Of a DNA stretch of 64,000 nt, positions 1-12,861 are shown piece by piece. The notes beneath the pieces are model-generated. The model searched no databases, was not told where the DNA came from, and worked only from the letters and a program-made list of their open reading frames with translations. A program made the position numbers and the translations under genes. The DNA is from Amborella trichopoda (Eukaryota > Streptophyta > Magnoliopsida > Amborellales > Amborellaceae), in assembly GCF_000471905.2 (NCBI RefSeq), contig NW_006499905.1, positions 3,517,079-3,581,078 on the forward strand, read 5' to 3'. Numbering within the stretch: the first letter of the stretch is position 1; each line of letters opens with the position of its first letter.

Positions 1-34
1 AATAGTGTTCTAACTTTAATTAAATTTACCTATA

Positions 35-43
35 TCTCTCTCT

Positions 44-77
<34 letters not shown>
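35..77 (+). repeat. (CT)n microsatellite
   Basis: Near-perfect CT dinucleotide run of about 43 bp with one interruption. Confidence 0.95.
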
Positions 78-83
<6 letters not shown>

Positions 84-403
84 GTGTCTATATGTATATC
101 TATGTGCCTCTAGGGGGGTTGGTGATGTCGGTATTAGATTGAAGATCAAATCAGATAAACAGTGAATAAATTTTATTTCCTCCCGAATTGAGGGACTTAC
201 GGGCTTGGCCCCTTGTCGTGCCTAACTAACTTTGGTGCGTATGAGTCGATTTGCCCAAAGCAGCAAACCCTCCAGTTAGCACATGAAAAAATTGTAATAA
301 TACATAAATTTTAAGTAGAGAAATAGAAGGATAGGGGGAAAAAAAAGGAGAAATATATAAAAAATATAACAAGGACAGCTTTGTAGACTCTGCATTGTGG
401 CAC

Positions 404-610
404 TACACTTATCGGTCGATTTTTAGAACAAATCGCCGATTAGTGTCGATTCGTACCGATTAGTCTAATTAGCCGGCCGATTAGTGCACTGAAAAAATTT
501 CTTGCATACATGACCGTTGGAATTGGGCCAGATTGGGTTCGGCCAGTGACCGATCCCGAGTCAGTCGGCCGATTTTGCAAAAATAGGCTGATCATTTAAA
601 CACTGATCAA
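404..610 (+). repeat. CCGAT-rich MITE-like fragment
   Basis: Repeated CCGATTAG, GGCCGATT and GGTCGAT words, ending ATTTAAACACTG like a hAT right end. The left end is not defined. Confidence 0.4.
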
Positions 611-1508
611 AACAATCATATATATCAAAATAATATGTAGAGTTAGAAGAAAAGTATAGCAACGAACAAAAAAAAAAATTTCTTTAAGCCTAGAGTATCC
701 TTATAAGGAGCAAGATAGAAATTCGATGATACTAAAGATTTAGGCGGATGAAAATTCAGCATGAGATTTGCAGTTGCTTGAGCATTTTGTTGCTTTCTTC
801 ATGCATAGTGAAGTGATTTTATATTTTTATTTTTTGTCTTTTCATTTCATTGGTGTATACAATACAGTATTTTGGATGGACCACTATTTTACATATTAGG
901 GTCTTTGTTTTTAGTTTTAGTTAACTGCAATCCTTTACTGAAGGTCTATTTTGTTTTTTTATATTTTTCAAACAATAATCTATACCTTGGTTTACAATTC
1001 TTGTTATTTACTAATGTAGTTCTATATATTTAATATTATTCCTGTTTCATTTTATGCTTCTAATAAATATATGATGTGTTTTGTATTACAACAATAGAAT
1101 AATTATTGTTGTTGGATTTATTGAAAGTTTAGAAAATAAATTGTCAAGTATTATGGTAACAACACTAGGTAAGGCCATAAAATTATAGTTCAATGACTTA
1201 ATGTATCTATAAAAGAACTGCAAATCATTATTCTATGTAATGTCATCTTTTCATATCTGATTATTTCACTCCATTTTTTTAAGTCAAATTCGAAATATTC
1301 ACAATTCTATAAGTACTTTTGACTTGATTTTTTCCTCGGACTTTCTAAAATAAAACTGATTTATTACCGATGTTTTGGTTCGTCGATATATTGTTATTCC
1401 CTGACTTGCTAACTATGGTATTGACTATACATATGTTTTATGAATGGAAAATGGTTTGATAGGGCTGCAGCCCTATCAAAATAAGTAAAGACTCACCACA
1501 TAAAGCAT
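611..1508. other. AT-rich, nothing recognised
   Basis: No long reading frame, repeat or RNA gene seen on either strand. Confidence 0.6.
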
Positions 1509-2392
1509 CAAAAATTGCAATTCAAGCATCAAATTTTTTTTACATCAATCATCTCAGTTTGAACATTATGTTGGTGAAAATAAAAGTAAAAATTCAAGCT
1601 CTAAAAGTAGTGTATCTTGTAACTCTTGTAACAAATAATCTTAGACTATCTATTTCACTCAAAAAATAGGTGTCTAATGATCAACAAGATCTATATCAGT
1701 TTTTTTAGTTTTAAATTTTATTTTGGTGGAGAAAATCAATTTTAGAGCCACCATGGAGATTTCTATTGACGAAAGTGTTTTTCAAATGAGATTTTAGCAT
1801 GAGGATTTATTTTGTTTCATAAAGCCTAGGCCTCATAGAAACTTCATCCTTTATGAGAACTTGAGCATGTTATTGTAATATTCTAGACTAGGTGACAAAC
1901 CTGTGCCCACTGTTTTTTATTTTTTGGGTAATTTAGTGGGTAAGATAGGTCAAAAATTGCAATTCAAGTATCAAATTTTTTTTACTTCGATAATCTTAGC
2001 TTGAACATTATGTTTGTAAAAATAAAAATAAAAATTGAAGCTATAAAAATAGTGTATCTTGTAACAAATAATCTTAGACTATCTATTTCATTCAAAAAAT
2101 AAGTATTTAATGATCAACAAGATCTATATCATTTTTTTTTAGTTTCAAATTTTATTTTGGCGTTGAAAGTCATTTTTAGAGCCATCATGGAGATTTCTAT
2201 TGCCGAAAGTGTTTTTCAAACGAGATTTTAGCATGAGGATTTATTTTGTTTCATAAAGCCTAGGCCTCAAAGAAATTTCATCCTTTATGAGAACTTGAGC
2301 ATGTTATTGTAATATTCTAGACAACGTGTCAAACCTGTGCCCACTTTTTTTTATTTTTGGGGTAATTCAGTGGGTAAGATAAGCCCTTACCT
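1509..2392 (+). repeat. Tandem duplication, unit about 442 bp
   Basis: CAAAAATTGCAATTCAAG starts at 1509 and again at 1951. Both units carry GACTATCTATTTCA, ATGATCAACAAGATCTATAT and AACCTGTGCCCACT in the same order. Non-coding; contains TAGTGTATCTTGTAAC, related to family T. Confidence 0.85.
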
Positions 2393-2835
2393 GTTTTTTT
2401 AAATAGATTAGGAGTTAGATTTTTGAAAGTGTAAGTGGGGTAGTGTTAGTGGTAGGAATGGAAAACACAATGTGGTGATTAGGTGTGAGGAAGCTGTCAC
2501 TACGACCCTAGCCCGTGTCCTAATTTTTTTTGGTTGAGTAAGTGGGGAGAGAGTCCTTCCTCTTCGTAGGAATTGAGCTTAGGACGTAGCATTAGAAATC
2601 GTCAGGCGCTAACCGATTAAGCCCGAGCTCTTTTCCTAAAGTAAGAATTAGAAATTCGAAAGTGGGAATTAAGGGTGGGACGTTATGTTGAAGCATCAAC
2701 CCCCAACACGTTTATGCATAATCAGATTTTCAATAGAAAAGGGACCTTATACTCTAAAGAACTCCTCTATTTAATGGACAAGATTTATATGTGTCGGCTA
2801 CCCATCTATTTAAATACATCTTCTTTAAAAAAATC
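2393..2835. other. Unassigned spacer
   Basis: Contains AGGAATTGAGCTTAGGACG and CGCTAACCGATTAAGC, a phrase that looks like a decayed plant repeat; nothing coding. Confidence 0.5.
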
Positions 2836-3079
2836 CAGGGGTCGCAATGGACCCGGACCCGACCTGGGACCCATGGGGTAGACCTGATCCAGGTTTGGGT
2901 ATGGGTTCATAAATTGGACTTGACAGGTCGGGTCCGGGTCTAAATCTTCGACCTGAACACTATTCAGGTCTGGGTTTGATAATATTTTTTGGGTCTCAAT
3001 ATATAAAATTTATTTAAATATAGTTAACTTCATATGTATTCTAATTTTTGGGTCGGGATCCGACCTGTTGCTACCCCTA
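2836..3079 (+). mobile_element. MITE with GGGTC-rich arms (244 bp)
   Basis: Ends CAGGGGTCGCAATGG and, reversed, TAGGGGTAGCAACAGG. Flanks AAAAAATC and AAAAAAGT are a possible 8-bp duplication in A-rich DNA. Interior full of GGGTC and GACCC. Hidden short ORFs are not genes. Confidence 0.6.
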
Positions 3080-3393
3080 AAAAAAGTCTATTTTAGAGAT
3101 GGATCTTGTCTTCAAATTTTTCTTTTTTCTCTTTTTTTTTTTGGAAATAATCTCTCTTCAAAATTTTAGTGAAAGTGGAAAATCTCAAGAAGCAATAATC
3201 TGAGAAAAAAAAAAATATTTTTATACAATTATAACACCAATAATTTTAAATTATGGTGGGGCTAACATTTTCTAACATCCATATTGTAATGGATGTTTAA
3301 TAGAAGTGCATCCCCTAACGCAAGTTCAAAGCCATTTTAGCAAGACCATAAAAGAGAGCCGTGGGTTGAAGCTGGATTTATTTTAGACTCAAC

Positions 3394-3760
3394 CAATGAT
3401 TTAAAAAGCGGATCAATGACTCGGATCGGGCATCTCAAAAACCAATCCGGATCGGTGAATTGACGATTCGGATTGGAAATCGGCTGAATGGGTCGGATTA
3501 AAGCTTCAAAAAAATCCAAAAAATTTATTAAAATTCATTATAAATATTGTTTTTTAGGAATTCAATAAGAAATGAGGGTACTACATTATTAACTTTCATT
3601 TTTTTCATCAATTTGTGAATATTGAGTTGCTCTTTCCTTGTATAAACTTAAGGATTAAATTTGCATCACATAAAAGAAAAATCATAGAATTATCATGGAT
3701 AAAATATATAATTATACATGGACTATAATAAAGAGTAGACTAAATCAATGAAAGAATGAC
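3394..3760 (+). mobile_element. Left arm of a second copy of the 5036-7324 element
   Basis: CAATGATTTAAAAAGCGGATC onward aligns with 5036-5380, including TTCATTATAAATATTG and CATAGAATTATCATGG. Homology fades after about 3,760 and no right end is seen. Confidence 0.65.
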
Positions 3761-4262
3761 TATTAAAATCTCGTTTTGACAAAAAACCCTAATATGCTAA
3801 AAAAAACCAAATTATTATAGTCTAACTAACTATAATTCAAAATTATTATAACTTAACTAATTATAGTATTATATACTGAAATTATAATTATTAGTTTATA
3901 TTTTATAATTATTTTATTAGATAAATAATAACAAATTAAAAATATTTTATAATATTATCTAATTTAAAATATATTATTGACAACTGTAAGAAAAATAATA
4001 CATTACATGATTTATAATGTAAAAATTAATAAATAAAATAAAAGATTTGGTTATCAATGTAAAAATTAATAAAATACGTACAAATTTTAAAAATAACACT
4101 TTAATCTATTATATGCCCAAGGGGGAACAAAAATTTGCTCAATAAGGGATAAACTATTATATGGCTCAAAGGGGGATTCGAACTTGAGATGTCAAAACAA
4201 ATGACTTTAATGATAAGCATCATACTTCCTTAGTATATGTATTTAAAATTGCCTATTAAACA
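3761..4262. other. AT-rich spacer
   Basis: Very AT-rich. TATTATATGCCCAAGGGGG and TATTATATGGCTCAAAGGG (4,107 and 4,152) form a small direct repeat. No gene. Confidence 0.5.
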
Positions 4263-4930
4263 CAAGTGTGAAAACACTTGGGCATATGTGCACATGCACG
4301 CGTGCATATGCGTGTCGCACATGTAGCACATGTGGGAGTGGTGTGTGTCACATGGGTGACGCGTACACACGTGTGAAGGTGTTTTTGAGGCTAGAATCGC
4401 GGTGCACACGTGCATGCGTGCATGTACGTGTCACACGTATGACACTTGTAAAGGTGTTTTTGAGGCTAGAATCGGTGCACGCGTGCATGTGCGTGTGGCA
4501 CGTGTGGGAGTTGTGTGGCACATTTGAGAGTTGTGTGGCACGTGTCACTACACATGTGTGGGAGTGGTGTGTGTGGCACGTGTCACATGTACACAAGTAT
4601 GGGAGTGGTGCGTGTCGCACGCGTGAGGCGTACACACGTGTGAAGGCTCTTTTGAGGCTAGACTCGAAAAGGAACCGGCTAGAATGGGGAGGGAACTGCT
4701 AGAACTGGGAGGAAACCGGATAGAGCACGTACACTTGTGCATGTGCGTGTCGCACGTATGGCACGTGTGACGCGTACATACGTGTGAAGGCTCTTTTGAG
4801 GCTAGAATTGGGATGGTCGCACGTACACACGTGTGGGAGTAGTGTGTGTCGCACGCGTGACGCGTACACACGTATGAAGGCTCTTTTGAGGCTAGAACCG
4901 AGAGGAAACCGGCTAGAATGGGGAGGGAAC
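4263..4930 (+). repeat. Minisatellite rich in ACACGTGT palindromes
   Basis: Degenerate tandem repeat. GAAGGTGTTTTTGAGGCTAG or GAAGGCTCTTTTGAGGCTAG recurs near 4375, 4450, 4641, 4786 and 4876, separated by CACGTGTG, GTGTGTCGCACG and GCGTACACACG runs. The apparent 144- and 107-residue ORFs on both strands come from this repeat. Confidence 0.85.
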
Positions 4931-5035
4931 TGCTAGAACCGGGAGGGAATCGGACAAAACCAGGTGGGATCCGATGGTTCTCCCCTAAAACCGGGTAGTT
5001 CCTGGTTTTGTGCTGGAATCGGCAAGGGCTGTGCC

Positions 5036-7324
5036 CAATGGTTTAAAAAGCGGATCGGTGACCCGGATCGGGCACCTCAAAAACTGATATGGATAGACGA
5101 ATTGGCGATTCGAATCGGGAATCGGTCAGATTAAGGCTTCAAAAAAATCCGAAAAAATTATTAAAATTCATTATAAATATTGTTTTTTAAGAATTCAATA
5201 AGAAATGAGGGCACTCCATTAAGAACTTTCATTTCTTTGCATGAATATGCAAATATTGATATGTTCTTTCCCTGCATGAACTACTATTTACCATTTAATT
5301 TACATCACACAAAAGGATAAACATAGAATTATCATGGAATAAGTATATCAACATACATGGACTACAATAAAGCATACAATTAGTAACATACAATCTAAAA
5401 ATAAAATAACAGACGACGTCGTTCTTCTTCTTGGTCACACTGGTACCATTGATTGAATTCGTTTGACAAGATAATATAATTGTCATACATGCCACAATTT
5501 TTTTACAATGATATTCACTTTAATTCCTCACGATAATACAATTTAACAACATGTATTTTTTGCGTTCAAAATTTTAAAAATTGAAAATACATTTTTAATG
5601 CAAAACTACATTAAAAATATAATACAGTTTTGCATTAGAAATATAATAACATGTATGTTTTTGCATAAATATTCTATCAACATGAAATTTTTTCAAAAAA
5701 AACTTTAACAATAAAAATTAAAAATATGGTTTAATACCTCATGATAATCAAAACCTGGTCACCATTTTCACATCTTTACGGAAAATCATGATTTTTCAAA
5801 AAAAATTGATCAAGTACTAAAAAAAAAACAACTCTTCACAGAGTTACCTAACATCAGTCATTCCAACTCAAAAAAGCATTAACAACAAATTAAAAAAATA
5901 CAGTTTTGCATTAAAAATATAACAACATGCATTTTTTTGCACAAATAATCTATCAACATACAATTTTTTCAACAAAAAATTTAACAATAAAAATTAAAAA
6001 TATGGTTTAATACCTCATGATAATCAAAACCTGGTCACGATTTTCACATCTTTTAGGAAAATCATCATTTTTCAAAAAATTCGATCATAGATAAAAAAAA
6101 AAAAGTATAGCAAACTCAAACAATAAAAATTAAAATTATGGTTTAATACCTCATGATAATCAAAACCTTGTCACAATTTTCACATCTTTTTAGAAAATCA
6201 CAAATTTTCAAAAAATTCTATCATGGATTACAAAAAAAAAAAAATCTGTTTTTCACAGAGCCACCTTACATTGGCCATTTCAACTAAAAAATCCACCTCC
6301 AAACGAATAAATTACATCCAATTGAGTACATATTTTGATAAACAACACTATAAGGAATCAAAACCCTAAATTATGAATATATTATCATCAATAAATCAAA
6401 TCAAATCGATTAAATTGAGCAAAAAAAAAGAAAAACTCAGTTCTTTACAGACAACAGTGATTGAATCTAAAAAATGAAGCTCAAATTGAATAAATCAGAT
6501 CAAATTGAATACATTTGGTTATAAACAAGACTATAACGATTCAAAACCCTAGAAATCTATCGTGAACAATAGATCGAAAGGCGGAAAAAAAAGAAAAAAC
6601 AACATAATTTTTTTTTTCACAAACATCATTGTGTTCTTCTAAACCTCAGGCTGTAATTGAGTAAATTAAATAAAATTGAATATGGTTAATGATAAAAGAC
6701 ACAATAAAGATTTAAAACCCTATAAATTTAACTGATTATTTTCAAAATATGGATTGAAATTGATCAAATGGCGAAAAAAAAAAAACGCAGAGTTCTTACC
6801 TGGTTTCGTGAACCCATGGCTTCAATCTCCAAATTAATCTGTTTTTCTCAAAGATAATCACAAATTCATAACAGAAATTTCTAGTGAACACATTTACAAT
6901 CAATATGCCTCAAACTTTTATCAGATTCATGGCCTATTTGACATGAAACAAAATGAAAAGCGGAAACCCTAAAACCCGCAACTTTTATGATCCCAAAATT
7001 TGAAATTTTTCCACCATTTAATGCATGAAAAACCTGAAAAAAGCTGCATAATGCTTGAATATTCGATCACATGGCAAAAAAAAGAAGAAAAATGATAAAA
7101 ATAAGGCAAAATTTGAAGAAACTCGTGAAGAACACTGTACAACCCGTGTTCTTCACGAGACTCGCCGATTCGGTACGATGAATTGGCGATTCACTATACA
7201 GAATCGTCCGGTTCTCTATGAAATCGGGCGATTCCGTGTAAAATACCAGAACCGGCATGGACTGTGCCGATTCCCAAGTCGAACCGGGTGAATCCGTTTC
7301 GACTCGGCGTTTTTTAAAACACTG
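5036..7324 (+). mobile_element. Large non-autonomous hAT-like element (2.3 kb)
   Basis: Target duplication GCTGTGCC (5028-5035) and GCTATGCC (7325-7332), 7 of 8. Ends CAATGGTTTAAAAAGCGG and, reversed, CAGTGTTTTAAAAAACGCC, with GATTCGG-rich arms. The AT-rich interior has internal repeats (5700-6240) and no transposase-like reading frame. Confidence 0.72.
5700..6240 (+). repeat. Threefold internal repeat in hAT-like element
   Basis: The block AATATGGTTTAATACCTCAT, then GATAATCAAAACC and a TTTTCACATCTTT stretch, occurs near 5726, 6000 and 6137, with decayed spacers. Confidence 0.75.
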
Positions 7325-7332
7325 GCTATGCC

Positions 7333-8639
7333 GATTCTCGAGTTGAACAATGAGGCGATCCAAACCCGACTCTTCTCAACGAGTCTTGCTTAAAGGCATT
7401 AAAAAGTTATAAAAAAAAAGGAGAGGAAAAAGGCAAAAGAAGTCATGATGGAAGAAAAGAAGAATGATATAGGTATTAATTAGCAGACAACAACTTGATC
7501 TAGCTAAAGATAAGACCGAAATTGATGCTTAACTGGATTATTTTGATATAAAAAAAGTTGAAATTGAATATTTAGATTGAAAAAAATCAAATAGGAGCAA
7601 CAAAAAGTCAAAATATGCAGAACTCCAACCATGTGAAAGGCAAATAATCATTAAGATCGACCCCAAAACTAAAAAAAAATAGAAAGCCCTAGAATTTTCT
7701 GGTCAGGCTTTAAAACATAGAGATCTGAAGAATGCCGAGAAGGTTTCGACTGAAAATTCAGTTGGACAGTCTCAAATAGGCTTATGAATCTTGAAGAGCC
7801 AGCATAATCACCTAGGACACAAACTGGGCCTTAAATACCTTCATATGAGCTCCGAAAATGAAAGACAATAGACTGTTTTTTTCGGCATATGAGAAGGAAA
7901 CCGACGGACTCAGCAAGTTCTTCAAGATTTGTGGTCAGCTGAATCCAACATTAAAATTGGCCGGTTCACATGACAATGAACCAGCCACTTGACAGTAAAG
8001 TCCCAAATCTATGGATTCTAGGTAACTCGGGCGAGTCCCGAACCAGGTCCCTTGTTTTTTAAGCACCGACAAAGAGAAAAGAAAAAGAAAGAAGTGAAAG
8101 AAATGGGGAAGGGGGAAGGGGGCTAGGCAGGCAATATAGAAAAAACTTAATCAAAAAATAAAAAAAACTACACTTTACATATACACACAAAGAGGGATGG
8201 ATGGGGATGAAAATCAATATTTATGTACAAATAAGCGAGAAAAATGAAATAGAATAATCTATATAACATACATGATCATCATCCCAGCTTTATACAATTA
8301 TTTGAGATCGATTACAAAAACATCAACAATACAATAAATTTAATGCTGAGAGAAAAAGGTCTCTAGTGAAATACCAGGAGTATCTTAGAGCTCTGATTCA
8401 CAAATTGGCCATTGAAGAATATATATTCAAAACCATTAACACATATGGTCATCAACTCTTAGCCATTCCATGAAGTTAGTTCTTCCCGAACCAAAGTATT
8501 TCATTCTTCAAACAAAACCCTTTTTTCCACAAGAGTCAATGAAGAGAGAGAGAGAAGTGATTGGGACAGAGAGATAAAGGATGGGTGGCCACAGCTAGCT
8601 TATATGTCGTCTAGGGTCTTTGCATAGAGAGAGACTTTA
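7333..8639. other. Unassigned spacer
   Basis: A-rich, purine-rich in parts. ATCATCATCCCAGCTTTATA at 8,275 resembles an RTE LINE tail. No gene seen. Confidence 0.5.
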
Positions 8640-9203
8640 ATGCATATTTGTGGAGAGAGAGAGTGTTCGGGTAGCTTTCACCTCCGTATGAGCCTATTAA
8701 ATTAAATTTTGATAGAAGTTCACTTCGACAAGCTGGTTTTGGAGGGGTGTTTAGAAACTCGCATGGGGACCATGTGGAAGAGATTTGGCAAACTCGGCAG
8801 AGATTGAAGCGGCTCTCCAAAGTATGGCTCTCCAAAGTATGCGTAGAATACTTCAACATTTTAGGAATGTTTCATGTATTATTGAGGGTGATTCTTTGAA
8901 TATAATCAATTGGTATAAGAGAGAGTCTAGATCACCTTGATGTTTAAGATGCAAAATGATTGACATTGCAGACATGTCCAACCAGCTCACGGTAACTTTC
9001 CAGCATGCGTACCGAGAGGCAAATTCGATGGTTGATGGTCTTGCAAACAGACAAATAGAGATGGATGAGATTCTGATTTCAATGAACTTATTTATCTGAC
9101 TCTCTTCCTTTTATTCGTTTCTTTTTTTCTCTTTCCACATTGTATATGTATTTTTCGTTTTCATTAATAAAATAATTATACCCTTGTCAAAAAAAAAAAA
9201 AAA
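8640..9203 (+). mobile_element. LINE 3' fragment with RNase H remnant
   Basis: Frames joined by eye give IKLNFDRSSLRQAGFGGVF, then CIIEGDSLNIINWYKR and HAYREANSMVDGLAN, the motifs of a LINE RNase H domain, followed by a short UTR and a poly(A) run (9189-9203). 5'-truncated. Frameshifted near 8,790, where a duplicated GGCTCTCCAAAGTATG sits. No target duplication identified. Confidence 0.8.
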
Positions 9204-9475
9204 TCATATAGGTAGGGGTGAGAATTTTATGAATCGGGATTCGGATTTGAAAATATACATGGGATCTGAATTTGGATCCTGATCCAATTGGATCTAAAAT
9301 ATTTGGATCTAGATCCAAATCCAAAAATCATACATGGAATTTGGATATGATTCAAATAAGAAAACTATACATGAGATCTAGATCAGGTCTTCTAAAAGTT
9401 TAAAAAATTTATATATATCATATATAAATTAAAAAATATATACTTATATATAGATATATATATATATTTTAAAAA

Positions 9476-9775
9476 GGAAAATTGTTTCATGAGGGCCGGA
9501 CCGCATTTCTACAATACGTTCAAGAGGTATAAAGCATCCATTTTAAAGATAGATGCAAATAGGTGGTCCATCTAAAAATAAGTACAACTAACGGTCCAAA
9601 TAATTTCTTAATATAATTATCATTTCTAGTTTTGATTTTTTTTTTTCTCTTCATATTCATGATCTCCTTGCTAAAGATTATATATTCTCTAAAAATTAGA
9701 ATCACATTATATTTAAAAAATATAATTATTACCAAGCCCGTATTTCTATATTATGCGGGCTGGTAGTATAGAAAC
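9476..9775 (-). mobile_element. Family-G MITE-like repeat, copy 1
   Basis: Shares with 57,826-58,131 (opposite orientation) the ends TTGTTTCATG and CATTTCTACA and the blocks TATAAAGCATCCATTTTAAA, AGATGCAAATAGGTGGTCC and TTCATATTCATGATCTCC. No protein. It appears to split a GGATC-rich repeat (9,216-9,470 and 9,780-9,890). Confidence 0.6.
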
Positions 9776-9970
9776 CGTATCCTTTTAAAAATCGGACTAG
9801 ATTGGATTGACGTGTACCAGGATCCAATCTGAATTATTATTTAGATATAAGTTTTGGATCCAAATCTTGGATCCTTTGAGAGGTACGCATCATGACTTGG
9901 AGTCATTGCCACGAGTCTTATAGAGCAAGAACTGCCCACCTGAAGAAAGAAAATCGCAATAATGACATTG

Positions 9971-9990
9971 CTCTCTCTCTCTCTCTCTCT
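9971..9990 (+). repeat. (CT)n microsatellite
   Basis: Ten CT units. Confidence 0.9.
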
Positions 9991-10085
9991 TTCTTGCCTA
10001 TAGGATCTTGTCATTGTTGCCCCTCTTAGGTGGGAATTAGTCGGGTCTAAATTGGCTCAAACGGCAATTTATTTTAGTAGTATAA

Positions 10086-10495
10086 GGTTGACACCTTATA
10101 TAATTTTTTTTTTTATCAAAAAAAAAAAGTTTACATAAGGCTACAACTTTTTACTATAGAAGTAAGGTGCGCCTCAAAAATCTAGTAGAAAAGAGTGTTA
10201 TGAAGTTGTAAAAGCTTATGATCCATCATTTGATATCTAGCTGATTCAATACAAGGAAAAAAAAAAAAGTAAATCCTAAAAATAGTGCATCTTGTAAGAA
10301 ATTATATGTACAATTTCAAGATTACCAAGTATTTATAGGCCTACTTAATTTGCACTTTCAAAATTTTAAATTTTATAATTAAGATTGACCATAAATTTTC
10401 AAATCATCATAAAGCTTCCAATACTAGGACTATTTCTTCCCATAAAAATTAATAGGGCCTTAGATAATATGAGGGTGGGCACCTTATAAAAAATT
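10086..10495 (+). mobile_element. Family-T MITE-like repeat, copy 1
   Basis: Left end AAGTTTACATAAGGCTAC, right end CACCTTATAAAAAATTT (inverted). Internal AAGGTGCGCCTCAAAAATC and AATAGTGCATCTTGTAAG are the family signature. A second inverted terminus (CACCTTATATAA) lies at 10,090. Confidence 0.6.
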
Positions 10496-12286
10496 TCCTC
10501 TATATTCCCTCTATTTTAATAAAATAGCCTTCTTAGGAATGAAAAACAAAACATGCAAGATGCCAATATTGATTGACGTACATAATAAAAAACAAAAAAA
10601 ACAAAAAAAAAAAGAAGCTTGACTTTGACCATATTGTTGATTTAGATGGGCAATATATGAACAGCTGGCGTGATTTTGATCCTATTATTCACTTGAGTCG
10701 TCACGAAATTCACTTTTGACTTGACTCCTGTTATTGACTTGGATGACAACCCTTGTATCAAGCCTCACCGTGTACATCGATTTATCGAATATTACGCCCA
10801 GGTCCATTCACCGGCCCGCAGTTTTGTTTATTTATATTTTGGGATAGAAACTATCTTAAAATTTTTAGATAAAAAACTTTTTAACCATATAAAATTTCAA
10901 ATTTTTAGAGAGAGAAATTCTCTCAAATATTTAAAGAGGAACTATATCAAAGTTAAAAGTTTAAGACAATTTTCTCTTTAAAAATATTAAGTTTATCTCT
11001 CTAAAAAATTTTAAGTAGTTTTTTTCTTTAAAATTTGGAATAGTTTCTCTCTATAAAATTTTGATAAAAATTTTATAATGGCAAATGTTTTTATTTGTAT
11101 TGTTGCATACTGAATATGTGTAACGTAATTTTCACATAAAAATATTTTGCAAGAAAATATATCATGCTTACCAAATATGTCCTAAATAGTGTAAACCCAA
11201 GTTACGCAAATAAATGACCCAAATGGGAGATTTTGTATAACCGGGGTATTATCTACAAGCTATCAAAACGGTCATTTATCAATAACTAGGTTTTGGCATA
11301 ATCAGGATTTACATAACCATGTTATTATCCAAAGCATGATTTTATTTACCTAGGATCCAAACGAGCCCACAAGTGGCTTTTAATATTTACTTATGCGTCG
11401 TGAATCCACTAATAGAACCGCATCAATAGATTGAGCTAGGTGCTGCTCCATCAACAAAGAATATGTTTAAGAGAAAAAAGGTCTTTAATGATGAATTTTA
11501 TTGCTTTTGGCTTAATTCATATAGAACCACTACAACCAAGGCGTTAGATTCTGAAAAATATGGACTTATATTTAATGCGATTCTGAAAAATATGGACTTA
11601 TATTTAACGCCCAATACTATTTCAACTATGTACATATGTTCAGAGATGCCCAAATGAACTAGTGAGTATCCCCATTATTAATAATGAAGTTCTAGAGTAC
11701 GAGTCAGATCCACGAAAACTTTAGGGTGAGAAAATCGATGAATAGGCACACTTGTGAAGAACTAATGGATAGGCTTATCAGCCAATGGCACAAACCCAAT
11801 GGGTGGCAAAAAGGATTAGAGCTCAACTAAATGACTAGATAAGTCTCACACCTAAAGATTTTGCAAATTATGTTTAGCACAATTGCGGTGCTCCATTATC
11901 TTACTTGATATTCTTTCTTTTATATATCCACACGTATATCTTCAAGAGTATGTGAACAATTATATGATTTACTATTGTCAAAACAACATATTTAGGTGGT
12001 TTTTGAGGTGCAACTTGCTTTTATGATAGAAAAAATATACAAAGAGACTTTTACTTTTAGTACAAGAATGTCACAATCCTTCATGTCTATCATATTTCAA
12101 ATTTGATGGCGGTAAGAGTATCACTGACTAGACTCAAAGTTCAAATATAAATAAAATCTTGAACTTCTTGACAACTCCAATTCCAATTTGATATATAATG
12201 ACTAATAATAATTGTGACCTCGTTGTAACAAAGACAAATAGTCTCATAGTATATAATGTCTTTGTACTATATGCCTTTATAGTAAG
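10496..12286. other. AT-rich spacer
   Basis: Frames of 64-86 codons here are AT-rich and unlike any family. A decayed family-T trace lies at 11,900-12,040. Confidence 0.5.
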
Positions 12287-12692
12287 AAAAAGTTTATATA
12301 AGATGCTAGCCTCATACAATAAAATTAAGGTGCACCTCAAGAATCCACCCAAAAATGTTGATTGGATGTTGAAAAACCTCACAATTGATCATCTTGGCTA
12401 CAAGAAGTCATAAAAATAGTGCAGCACATAACATATTATCTAGATTGTCTATTTTCAAAAATTTTGAGCATTTATAGATTTTTTCTATTTAACCTTTCTT
12501 GGTGCTATAACTTCTATAATTGGATATTTTAATAGATTTTTAGGCCATTGTATGTACTTATTGCACCCGAATTGCATCTTTTAGCAAGATTTAGAGGTGC
12601 ACCTTATTTTGATTAATTTATATTTCAGACCTTATATAAACCACACCCTTTTTTATAGCATAGGTTGATGTCTCATGTAAACTTTTGGGAAA
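12287..12692 (+). mobile_element. Family-T repeat, copy 2
   Basis: Left AAAAGTTTATATAAGATGC, right CTCATGTAAACTTTTGGG (inverted). Internal AAGGTGCACCTCAAGAATCC and ATTGATCATCTTGGC. Complete. Confidence 0.65.
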
Positions 12693-12714
12693 GTATATAA
12701 AGAGACTGTTTACT

Positions 12715-12861
12715 TTTGGTACAAGATGGTCATAATTAATTTTTTTTTAATTCATGATCTCTATTTTAGAGATTACATGTCCTTAAAAATTAAGTTTTAA
12801 AATCCATCTCCAAAATAAATTTATAAAGACGCCCACATTTCTACATATGCGGGCTTGGCCT
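12715..12861 (+). mobile_element. Family-G repeat, copy 2, cut by gap
   Basis: Contains AGATTACATGTCCTTAAAAA and CCCACATTTCTACATATGCG, ending in GGGCTTGGCC at the assembly gap. Confidence 0.5.

Noticed and set aside
2561-2630. tRNA-like phrase (CTAACCGATTAAGCCC)
   Set aside because: No cloverleaf or box A/B arrangement could be drawn.
2675-2881. 68-codon frame
   Set aside because: Half lies in a MITE arm; no start context or family.
4268-4871. 144-codon plus and 107- and 95-codon minus frames, Cys/His-rich
   Set aside because: Products of the minisatellite; open on both strands through repeat composition.
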